Assembly: GCA_963693315.1 (NCBI GenBank)
Contig: OY856187.1
Coordinates: 384,509,461-384,573,460 of the forward strand
DNA from: Diogma glabrata
Lineage: Eukaryota; Arthropoda; Insecta; Diptera; Cylindrotomidae
Direction of reading: 5' to 3'
DNA: 64,000 nt
The stretch's first letter is position 1. The number at the start of each line of letters is the position of its first letter. This document shows, one piece after another, positions 10,488-20,214 of the stretch. The position numbers were made by a program, and so were the translations under genes. Under the pieces are notes generated by a model, which was not told the DNA's origin, did no database searches, and saw nothing but the letters and a program-made list of their open reading frames with translations.

Positions 10488-12332
10488 CAGACTTTACCTG
10501 ACTGGAATCAAATTTTAAGACTCAAATTGTATTTGTTATCCATTACCCTCACCACCAAAAGTAGGTAGGTTTTTTATTTATATGCATAAACTATTTATAC
10601 ACTTAACTTATTTTTTAGAATGCATATTTTGTTTATTTTCACTCATAATTCGTTGAACTAAGACCGGATCGGTCAATTTAATAGATTCTGTTTAACCATT
10701 ATTTATTCCGACGAATTGCTCTAATTCGAATTTTGATCGTAAATCTTTTCATAGCTATTTTACATATTTTGTATAGTTTTTCTTCACATTTTCATTAGAT
10801 TAATTTTCCTATATAGCAAAATTTAAACCAAAAGAAATAAACTCCACAGAATTTTTCACATTCATCATCATAAACTATATTTGTATAATACAACACAAAA
10901 TAAAATAGAAAATCTCAACAAAATACTTGGAAATATTTTAAACTTTACATACATATTCGAGCTTTTATATATTATTATTTACAATTTTTTTTCGGTGGAT
11001 ATATATATGTAAGCGGGTTAATTGAGAGATAAAAAACCGAATATGTTTTGATGGATTTATAATGGATAATTATAGTTGGATGTTGTTGAGTGTTGAAGTA
11101 ACTTTTTTAATGTGTACAGATAGTGAAGTGATTTTTTAATTTTGGATCTATTGTAATTCGAATTTCGTTTAGATACACGGGAGGGATGAAAAATTGTTGC
11201 TTTTTAACAATTTTTTTACGAATTAAAACAACTACTAATGATTCGACTCTCTAAATATAAAATTAAAATAATAATCAAGAGCAATAACGGAATATTTGTG
11301 TATAAAAACTTAAAAGCTTTTTTTTAAATTCACTATTATTTCAGTTATTCACTTTATCGCATTCTGTCAAAAACTTTTGTTTCTTCTGCGAGTGTGCTAA
11401 TCTAAATTCAATTTCAATGTACTTTTCGCATGCTCACAATCATTACTCAAATGAAGAAAATTGTTTACTGATTGTATTACCTCCAAGATTCAAGCACTCT
11501 AGATATTGGTTGTACAAAGTTTGACATATGGAATCAGTTAGTCATCGTTTCCCGTTGTTTTTTACAGTTCTCTCAAATGTGTGGGCTGGAATATACTTCT
11601 TTAGCCCTACAGTATGCCCGAAATCTAAATTTTATTTTTAGATGAGAAATAATTAGGTCAGGAAAGGTCACTAGCTAGTTTTATTTGATTTCGACTATTT
11701 GTAACCAATATTTGAATACATTTGTTTATTTAGTTAAAAAACAAACTTTTTATTTTATGTCTATATAACATCGAAGGTATGAAGCCTCTTCAGACACTGA
11801 TCGCAAATGCGTGGCACGTTTAACGCTTTTGCTTGGCCCGACAAACCTTTTGTCGTTCTTGTTTAAATTTTACTATAAATCTGACTTTTCGAAATGAAAA
11901 TGAAAATTCTATTTATCATTTTTTAAATTAAATTAAAGATGTCTAATATTTCACATTAAAGTTTTAAAATTTCAGAATAGGTGTGCAAAATCATAAATTT
12001 GATTGTTGGTGTAAAAAATATTCGTACTGAGTAATCTCTACCCATATTTAAAAATAAGTACTGGCAATAGCCGTTTTCTTAATATTTACTCCAATATTTT
12101 ATTATATGAACTAGAATTTTATCAGAAAAATTTTGTTGTAACAAAAGCTTGAGGCTTGCTTCAAAATTATTTCTGCTCTTGAATATTGCTGATTTGATTA
12201 TGTTGTGGGTGAAATTATTTTGCAATACATTATTTTAAAACCCAGAGCCTTGCAAATAGCCTTGCCACTACTATAGGATGTTAATTGTTCAGAGAGTCAG
12301 GTATTGTCATCCATCATGTGGAGCTAAGAGGT
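10488..12332. other. AT-rich intergenic segment, no gene seen
   Basis: No convincing ORF or RNA gene in 1.8 kb. Only simple AT-rich sequence and short poly(A/T) runs. Confidence 0.45.
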
Positions 12333-12640
12333 AGTCCCGACTAGAATTTGTTGTTCGGCAGACCTAAAAATATTTTCGGGCCGAATGAGGAATACCAAAT
12401 TCGGAAAACCTAACAATTACGGAGTTACCTCGTCATTAGGACGACTAATAATATGACCAACTTCGTCATTATGCAGGTCAAGAAAATACTCAAATGCAAC
12501 TTACGTTTGGAACCGTCATAAGGCTTCCATAAGGATAAATAATAGGATCCTCAAGATAGGTATGAACTTGAAATCACGAATGTCAACCATATAATGCTAT
12601 TGACAGGGTAGCCGAAGTAAGGCAAGAATCATTTTTGTGT
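12333..12640 (+). repeat. Dispersed repeat, inverted relative to about 24070-24212
   Basis: Begins AGTCCCGACTAGAATT. The complement of this end (AATTCTAGTCGGGAT) closes the related block at 24070-24212. Both blocks also share GGCCGAATG-type and GTTCGG/CCGAA words and a region rich in CTCATTCGG. No coding content. The family is unknown. Confidence 0.5.
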
Positions 12641-12720
12641 TATTTAAAAAAAAAGAATAAAAATGTAATAAAAAATAAGTAGTGGTCAGTCTGGGAATCG
12701 AACCCTCGGTCGTCCTAAAC
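12640..12720 (-). mobile_element. tRNA-like SINE fragment (minus strand)
   Basis: On the minus strand GAGGGTTCGATTCCCAG contains a perfect pol III B box (GGTTCGATTCC) at about 12692-12708. It is followed by a short body and a T/A-rich tail. No cloverleaf can be drawn, so it is not a tRNA gene. A tRNA-derived SINE or relic is the best reading. Confidence 0.4.
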
Positions 12721-12771
12721 TTAAACATCAACATAATATTCACAAATAAATTGATGTAAATAATTATTTAG

Positions 12772-12845
12772 ATAGACAAATGGTTAATGTTGCTGCCTTG
12801 TACACAGAGGTCTAGGGATCGAATCCCGGGTTAAGTCGAGAATAA
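12772..12845 (+). mobile_element. tRNA-like SINE fragment (plus strand)
   Basis: AGGGATCGAATCCCGGG at about 12813-12830 matches the pol III B box (GGATCGAATCC). Upstream, TGGTTAATGTTGCTGCC resembles a degenerate A box at about the right distance. It lies about 100 bp from an oppositely oriented B box. A 22-bp direct duplication (TTTTATCTTTACAGCGCCC twice, about 12856-12899) follows. Confidence 0.4.
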
Positions 12846-13010
12846 ATATTAATAATTTTATCTTTACAGCGCCCGCATTTTATCTTTACAGCGCCCTTCT
12901 TAACCGCTGTTATCATTACCGTGTATAATCACCCTGAATTGATAAAAAAAACGATTGATAATTGCAAAAAAAATGAAGTGCGTAATCTTTACACGCTGGT
13001 TAAGTAAAAC

Positions 13011-14781
13011 TGTTATGCCGCAATCTGGGCTATTGTCTGACCAGTAGTATTTATAAGAGAGTCTGCACCCTACTCCAGAACGAGTTCGGGTTCTGTGTTG
13101 GTGGACTGAGGGAAATGTATGCCTTGGTAGTGAGATTTAACGGTCAACGAACGGTCAAGGATGCATTTTCTTCAGTCGCCACACTGTTCTATTTCTTCTC
13201 TCCCTTATAAACCCACTACTTGGTAATCTTCAGTTTAACATCCGTAACTACATGAAACAGCAACTTAGTTCAACAAAAATACATTACATAATGAACCAGT
13301 ATCAAAACCATTAATTAATCGCGTTGCTACAACAACACGTCGTGTTGATTCAATATCAATTTCTATTAACAAAACTATCAGTCTCACAATTAACATTGCT
13401 TAAATTCGTAAACATTCTTCTACTTTGTTTTAATCAAACAAAAATAAAACTCATGTAGTTGTAATTGCATTTTTCATTTTTTTTGTTGATGCTATCAGAC
13501 ACAATCTCATCATCATCTGTTTGAATAAACTGTTAATAAATTGTTGCCTTTCGTGGTTATTGTTATTTCGTTTTCTCTATAATCTTTAATAACTGAAAAC
13601 AAAACCAACACGAGTTATATGTTGTCGATCCTTCTTTCTTTTTTTTATAATTGGTTGACGATCTCGTTCTAAAAAAACCGATTAAATTCCTTTGTTTGAA
13701 ACAGAGAGAAATATACAAAATTTTTGAATGGTCATCTCCTTCGCTCCCAATCGTTTAGATTATTTAAACAAAACATTTTTCATGACTTGTGGTCAGTTGG
13801 TGTTAAATAATTAACCAAAAATCGATCAGTTCAAGTTTGTTATCATATAAAAAAAAGATAAAATTAAAATTGTTTCGCGGTACGCGCTCGTTATAAACTA
13901 ATAAACGGTATCAAATGAAAAATTTGATTGTTGGTATTGCAAAAAAATGAAAGAAAAAGGTTCAGTTCAATGTTGAAAATATATCAACACAAAGAAAAAT
14001 ATATATATGTTGTGAGCGTTAATACCAAAATGTAATTTATAATGTGTTTGTAATAAAAAACCGAAAATATTGAGTGAAATTAAATTACATATTATTATTT
14101 ATATGAAAACCAAAAAGAAAGAATTTTCAGTGCTCATTTTTTTTTCTTGTCGCTCCTCCCTCATCGAATCGATTTATGTACAAGGTCTACATTTCAAGTT
14201 ATTACCGATTTAGCTCGAATCGATTTTATTTTAAATTAAACAAAATTTTGTGATTAACTTGATGTGGCGCTTCGTTATATGACGATAACAGAGTAACACA
14301 AATTCTGGAATCGCCAAAAAAGTTATACCGGGAATATTACTATATAGTCTTAATTGAATTTAAAGAATTTGAGGAAAGTGTAATTATTTACGGAGATCAA
14401 CAATTACTAAGAAAAAACCATATGTAAATCTTTGTCATACAACGATTATTACTCTTTACTGCATCGAGTATGTGGAACGATTTATGGGACAAATGCTGAA
14501 GGATTGCAAGGATTGTAATTCAAGCCATACCCGGACGAAGTCGCTCCAGCTCGCAACACCAAAATATAATATACTTAAGGTCAGATTTAATTTTATATAT
14601 AAATATATTTAACTAAATACTTTGAATTTTTTTTGTTGATTGTTCTAAGACGAAATGATCTTATAAAAGAGTTTGTTCATTAGAGATTTTTTTCTTGGTG
14701 GTAAAAGGCCATACCGGTATTTTTTTTTGTAACTATTGATCCCGGATAATAACGTTGTGACAAGCAACGTTATAAAAATAC
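13011..14781 (+). repeat. 5' LTR, 1771 bp
   Basis: Begins TGTTATGCCGCAATC and ends TTATAAAAATAC. A TATTTATAAG box lies near 13050. AATAAA words lie near 13443, 13525 and 13536 and could mark processing. The pair at 20215-21985 has the same length with no indel seen. Confidence 0.9.
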
Positions 14782-14799
14782 TGGCGCCGAAACAGGGAC
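14782..14799 (+). promoter_or_regulatory. Primer-binding site, tRNA-Lys type
   Basis: TGGCGCCGAAACAGGGAC directly after the 5' LTR. The 3' end of tRNA-Lys(UUU) predicts TGGCGCCCGAACAGGGAC, so 17 of 18 positions agree. Confidence 0.85.
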
Positions 14800-15136
14800 A
14801 AATTAAAAAAAAAAAAAAACAGAGAATACTGTTATATGTATAAATATATATGCATAAACATTGTTCTAGTTTAATATTTCTTGTTATTCCTGTTTTTGAA
14901 ACTTTTTGGAACAAATACAAAAATAAATTTTTTCGTTATTGCCGTTAATTTTTTTTCTGATTTCGGAAAAAATTCTTGAATTGTTGTTATTTTTGGATTG
15001 ATTTTGCCAAAGTTGAATTAAAAGTTGAATTTTGGAATTTGTTATAGATTTTATAAATAAATATATAAAAATATAAAATTTGTAAATATAAATTTTATAA
15101 ATTTTTTTTTGAATTTAATAAATATAAAAAGAAAAT

Positions 15137-15604
15137 ATGTATACAAGAAAACGTGGTGTACATCATCGACGGGAAGTGCCACAACACTTCCGTACACCGC
15201 TTTACAGGAGGGCGAGGCCGTCGCTGCCCAATCAACCCTTCTTCCCGCCGGAAGAAGAAGGAGCGGTAGGTCCGGATCAAGGGATGGATGGACTTCCACC
15301 AGCGCGAGGGGAACCATATGTTCCAGGACCGTGGGTGGGACTCGATCCTTCTCTTGAGACTCACTGGACGCCAGCAAGAAGAGAGCTCTTGCGCTTGACG
15401 ATGGAGGTGGTTGTCAGGGATTCACCAGGTCCAGTGGTTACTGAGCCTGCTGAACCCTTGATGACTGGAGCGCGAAGAAGGATGCTGGCCAAGAGGAAGA
15501 AGAATGATGAAAGGAAGAGGGTTGAAAGGAGAGCGATGGCCCAAGCAAGGGATGAATTTGAGAGACTATGGGCAGCAGCCCACCCTGACTCAGATTCGGA
15601 TTAG
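15137..15604 (+). CDS. 155-aa GC-rich ORF, basic and Pro-rich, unknown function
   Basis: Starts ATG in an AAAAT context and ends TAG, filling the leader between the primer-binding site and Gag. The first half is rich in Arg, Pro and Gly (MYTRKRGVHHRRE..., PPEEEGAVGP). The second half is a highly charged predicted helix (ARRRMLAKRKKNDERKRVER) ending in an acidic PDSDSD tail. Base composition is clearly GC-richer than the rest of the element, suggesting either selection on the protein or acquisition from elsewhere. No known domain recognised. An RNA- or DNA-binding accessory protein is possible from the charge pattern, but this is only inference. The coding call rests on length, composition and position in a young element. 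Confidence 0.55.
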   Translation: MYTRKRGVHHRREVPQHFRTPLYRRARPSLPNQPFFPPEEEGAVGPDQGMDGLPPARGEPYVPGPWVGLDPSLETHWTPARRELLRLTMEVVVRDSPGPVVTEPAEPLMTGARRRMLAKRKKNDERKRVERRAMAQARDEFERLWAAAHPDSDSD

Positions 15605-17056
15605 GAGTCAGAAGGTTGCTGCCCAGATCCCACCTCCTATGGGTATCTCTAAGAAAGAATCCAAGAAGGCTTAACCTTCTTAACATGTTTCGTTGGTTAA
15701 GGGTCGCCTCTGTCTTTTGGCATGCGATCACCAAGCGGATTTTTTTTTCAATATTAGTAAAATTTCAATTAGTTTTCCTTCCGAGACTGAATGCAGCTTT
15801 ACTGGTCGAGTGTTTATGCGGAAGAGAAGGGAAGCCTGTCAGTCCTACGGACAGCCAGGATCGCTTCTACAATGCTAAGCACTCCTCCATACAAGTGAAA
15901 CTGCATCCAGATCTCCACTTTGTTGGGAAGAACCAACGTTCAACCCAACCTCCCTTCACAATTTCAATGGACTTAGCAAATCCATCCAACATCGCGTTCC
16001 AATAGTAAATTCGGTCTTGTACTGAAATCGTATCTGGAGACTGGTACTCTATACTGGTCTACTCCCAACAAACGATATTAGTCTTAATTGTTTTTCTTAA
16101 CTTTTTCTAGTTTTATATTTTTCTTAGTTTTAAGGATGAATGAACTCAGCATATGATTTTTGTAGATAACAGATATTTAGGCTGAATCTTTAAACAATGC
16201 TGAATTCATTTCATCACGCGGGAGGGTACTAGAATGTAGATTTTAGGATTTTTTAGGCCTATTTTTGTTCTATACCTCACATGTCGTTGCTGGGAAGAGA
16301 TCACGAGTTCGATTTTCCACTTCGAATCTTCGTTACAATTCCTTTTAAAATTTTTTTTTGATTATACAGCCAATCGGTGTGGGCTTTGCCCAGGAAAAAT
16401 CTCTAACATTATAAATACATAAATAAATAAATATTTTCCCTTTTTTCTAAATAAATAAATATTTTTTCAAATAAATAAATAAATATTTTTTATAAATATC
16501 TTATAAATATTTTTACAAATAAACATATTTTTATATTTTATAAATAAATAAATAAATATATACATATATATTTTAAATAAATAAAAAATTTTTAATAAAT
16601 TTTAACGTCAAAAAAATAAATAAATAATTTTTTCTAATTAATTAAACAATCAAATAAATATTTCTTAAATTTTAAGTAAATCAAGGTGTACAAGTTGCAA
16701 CAAAATAAATAGATTTTAAGTAAATCAAACATTTGCTTGCTCAATATTAAATAAATAATATTTTTTCTAGATATAAAATTAAAATCTTTAAGATTTATAA
16801 TTTTCTCTGTAAAACGAAGGTCGAAGGAGTTGATTATTCAGGATATTTGTATATTTCTTTCTGTTGTTGTTGGTCGCGTTGTTCACGATATCGACTCAGT
16901 TTACAATTTTTACAATTTTTTTTCGGTTGTTGTTTTTACATTTTTGCGCGGAAAAACATTTTAGGGTTATCATACAATCATCATCATCTGTTGTTGGTCT
17001 TGTTAAGTTGGAAATTTTATATTCGTTAATCTTAGTTTTATTTATCTCTGACAAAA
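15605..17056 (+). other. Leader of the LTR element between the two ORFs
   Basis: 15605-16000 keeps moderately high GC and contains a 129-codon frame (15616-16005) with no recognisable domain. From about 16400 to 16800 it is AT-rich with (AAAT)n stretches. Probably untranslated leader; no gene is supported. Confidence 0.4.
16250..16440 (+). mobile_element. SINE-like insertion with (ATAA)n tail
   Basis: GAGTTCGATTTTCC at about 16308-16321 resembles a pol III B box. The unit ends CCCAGGAAAAATCTCTAACA then (ATAAATA)n from about 16412, the tail form common in insect SINEs and RTE-like elements. No convincing A box was found, so it may instead be a short 3' fragment of a non-LTR element. Confidence 0.4.
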
Positions 17057-19033
17057 ATGTCAGTTGTTCCGTTGGACCATCCGTTCTACGGTCTTGAAGA
17101 ATACGAGTTGTGGGTCGAATGCTTCCTCCGGGACATACAGTACAACAGCGAGGACTGGATACAACAATTGAGTGACGCTGCGCGTAATCCAGCTACAAGG
17201 ATAACTCAATCTCATGCAGTAAACATGACTGAAGAAAGCGAAGCGATTGTAGACGCTGCCTTATTTTTGTCCAGTAAAGCGAGGGATCTTGTACCCTCAG
17301 TACAACCACATATTTTACAGGGCCTTTTAAACCGTGTTCAACATTATCTAGATCGTGTCAACCGATTGGGTGACAGTAATGAAATTGTGTACGGCCGGAA
17401 TTATGCCACTAGGAGTTTGAATGAATCACTCAATAAGATTAAATCTTTGTCTCCTCTACCTTCATATCAACAAGTGGCTAGGATACAGGCAGTGCCAGCA
17501 CCAGTAATGCAGCAGGAAGAGTACGAAGACTATCAGGACTTGAGTCAATTTTGGACAGATTGGCTTCCTCTGTTCTCAGGAGATGGGTCATCACCAGATG
17601 CTCACGAGTTCATCCATTTGGTTGAAGTGGCTGCACGGAGGGATCGGGTGACCTTTGATGATTTAAAGTCAATCGTTCCCCGGTATCTTCGTGGAGTCGC
17701 GAATAAACATTATATAAACCTTACTTATGAGTATCGGGTGGTGACCTACTCCATACTCCGAGGAAGTTTATTACGAACGTTTGGTACTCTTAACGACGAT
17801 AAGGCTGTACTGAGTGCAGTGCTGAACAGAAGACAAAATGAAAATGAGATGATATTTGATTACATCATAGAGGTTAGCAAGCTCAACAAACGACTGGCTC
17901 AACCATTTTCAGAAAAGGAGATGATTGAGATTGTAAGGGAAGGCATGTCAGATAAATTAAAAAGTGCTACAATGGTGGCTAATGTAGTTACCCTAGCTGA
18001 CTTGCGGGTACTGTGCCAGAAATATGAAACGCTATGGTCATCTTTCCCAACAACATCGAAAACAACTTGTTATCTAGAAGTGCAAACTGATGAATACCGA
18101 AGTCGATACATCACAGCAGAAGCAATGGAAACCTTTTCGACAAATACGAACGAACAACCGATAATTAACTCCTGTACTTCAACAGGTATACACAATGAAC
18201 TAAAATCCAGCACAGTTCAAATTCCGGTTCGACGAAAACTAATTTCTTTAAAGCGCCATGAACGTTTTAAACGCTATCTAAAGTTGCGAAAAATTTTCAA
18301 TAAAGCATGTGTTGTTTCTATCATTTTCGAACTAAATGATTCTAGGCCACATATTTACATCGACATCCTTGATAAAATTGTATATGGACTTCTGGATAAT
18401 AGGGCTGCTATCAGTTTTCTAGGAAGAAATTCTTTAGAGTTATTAAATAATGCCGGAATCTCATATCGTAAGTTTTCATCTTTCATCCGGACAGTGGATG
18501 GAACACGTAACCATATTTTGGGATACGTCGACGTTCCAATTTCTTTCAACGGTTTTACAAAATCTTTTAGGTTCTATGTAGTCCCAAGTCTGAAGGAGGA
18601 GGTGTACCTGGGTGCAGATTTTTGGAGAGACTTTGGCATCACTCCTTCATTTATAGCTGATCTAGTTCAGAGTGATCGTAACCAAGAACGAACACATAGT
18701 CTCGAAGTTCCAGTTGCCCAAGCACTTTATCATGCGGATCAGTTAGCGAACTTCAGATCTAACGTGCAACAACATTTAATAGCTGCGCTACAAAGGCCTC
18801 AACAGCAATATATTTGGCGAACGCGAACTCGACCACAAACTTTTCGGCCACAACAGCGGGTCTCGGTACGGCAACATCGCTTGGGTGGTGCTGCTAATAA
18901 ACGTTCAGGCAAGATAGCTTCACAATTAGTACCAGCCATAATAAAATACAAGATTGGTAAGAACCTGTATGAATGTACGAATTTAGATGGTAATGACATG
19001 GGGATTTACCCTTCAAAAGACATCCGATTATGA
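17057..19033 (+). CDS. Gag-protease-integrase-tail fusion protein (658 aa), Ty3/gypsy type
   Basis: The frame is complete and uninterrupted. Residues about 165-330 (FWTDWLPLFSGDG...AHEFIHLVE...LRVLCQKYETLW) fit a gypsy-type Gag capsid. There is no CCHC zinc knuckle. Residues about 433-528 have the shape of a retropepsin: IYIDILDKIVYGLLDNRAAIS, then a distal LGADFWRDFGI block. Its catalytic D-T/S-G is DNR (447-449), so proteolysis is doubtful. A Gln/Arg-rich linker (570-615) leads to 616-658, where KYKIGKNLYECTNLDGNDMG and a final KDIRL resemble the C-terminal domain of gypsy integrases. The simplest reading is an in-frame deletion of RT, RNase H and the integrase core. It may form particles and depend on an autonomous relative. 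No stop or frameshift suggests decay. Confidence 0.75.
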   Translation: MSVVPLDHPFYGLEEYELWVECFLRDIQYNSEDWIQQLSDAARNPATRITQSHAVNMTEESEAIVDAALFLSSKARDLVPSVQPHILQGLLNRVQHYLDRVNRLGDSNEIVYGRNYATRSLNESLNKIKSLSPLPSYQQVARIQAVPAPVMQQEEYEDYQDLSQFWTDWLPLFSGDGSSPDAHEFIHLVEVAARRDRVTFDDLKSIVPRYLRGVANKHYINLTYEYRVVTYSILRGSLLRTFGTLNDDKAVLSAVLNRRQNENEMIFDYIIEVSKLNKRLAQPFSEKEMIEIVREGMSDKLKSATMVANVVTLADLRVLCQKYETLWSSFPTTSKTTCYLEVQTDEYRSRYITAEAMETFSTNTNEQPIINSCTSTGIHNELKSSTVQIPVRRKLISLKRHERFKRYLKLRKIFNKACVVSIIFELNDSRPHIYIDILDKIVYGLLDNRAAISFLGRNSLELLNNAGISYRKFSSFIRTVDGTRNHILGYVDVPISFNGFTKSFRFYVVPSLKEEVYLGADFWRDFGITPSFIADLVQSDRNQERTHSLEVPVAQALYHADQLANFRSNVQQHLIAALQRPQQQYIWRTRTRPQTFRPQQRVSVRQHRLGGAANKRSGKIASQLVPAIIKYKIGKNLYECTNLDGNDMGIYPSKDIRL

Positions 19034-20214
19034 CATTTAATTAATCCCCATCAGTTTTAAATCTCTTAACTTATTTTTGTATTATCTTTAGTATATACTT
19101 ATCCCTGTTAATTTATTATCCTGTAATAGTTTTTTTTTATCATTATTAATTTATTAACTATTAGTAATTTTTTTTTATTATTCTTTACATTGGTATCTTG
19201 ATTTATTAAAATTTCTCCCCCTGGTTGTTCTAATAAATCATCCACTATGCTTAACATATTAACGTTTTCGTGTTAGATGTGAGCCGCTTAAGACTTTGTC
19301 TGCGGTTATCTGACTCTACTTTGTATTAGCTTACCACTCCCCATTCATTTTTTATTAACTTTCACAAATTTTCACTATTTTTATAGATAGTCTTTATCGC
19401 TAACAATAGTAATGCTGTCTCTCATTACCTGAAATTGAATTTTGGTACTTGAGGGCACTGTTCAGTAAGAGTATTAGGTAGTTTTTTTTCATTAATTTTA
19501 GTTTTTTCTTTAGTTTTAGTTTTTTTTGGGAAATTTGATGTACGTAGAAAGAGATTATTAGGCTCATATCTGTCATCAGTTCCACATACAATTACTGAAC
19601 AGGGCTCTCAAGTATGGAACTTCGGTTGATGGTCATGATGGTCAACATTTTTATTTCCTTTTATTACAATAGAACTTACCTTAAATAAATATTCTCATTA
19701 ACCTGCATCTAAAGCTTGACACACTTGTGCATACATACCAACTCTGCGCTGCCTGTTGTCTGCTGGGACTCGGCATGTCTCAATTGGGGAACTTTTACAG
19801 CGAGACATGACAGTTTACACGATATCATTAATGCAGCTGATCAACAAAACTCTGGGTTTCTACAATCAAGAATTTGGATGCAATAGTCCTTAAGTCAACA
19901 TAAATAAAACAATTTTTTTTTTGAAACATCTATAATTCACAACTCTTTCATAATGGATAAACAACATCGGTAATTCAAACATCTTTATTTTTCATCATGG
20001 TTACTCAACATCTACAATGCGCACTTTCTTTCATCATTTAGCGTCATGCAAAAATTCTAAACATCTGGTTGTCTTGGGAGAGGCACTCGACTCATCAATT
20101 CGTATACCTAGTATCGGTAAATAATGGTGATTGCTACATATTTTTCTTTCCTTAATCTTCACAAAAAGCATTTCACTGTTGAATGCTTGTTTGATATCGG
20201 TTCAGGAAATTGTC
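19034..20214 (+). other. 3' untranslated part of the LTR element
   Basis: About 1.2 kb between the Gag-fusion stop and the 3' LTR, AT-rich, with no ORF of substance. The bases before the LTR (ATATCGGTTCAGGAAATTGTC) do not form a good polypurine tract; TTCAGGAAA is the only short purine-rich piece. Function unknown. Confidence 0.5.

Noticed and set aside
12681..12840. Possible tRNA genes
   Set aside because: Only B boxes are good; no acceptor or anticodon stems can be drawn.
15051..15734. Minus-strand ORFs opposite the 155-codon ORF
   Set aside because: Shadow frames made open by the high GC of the plus-strand ORF; no domains.
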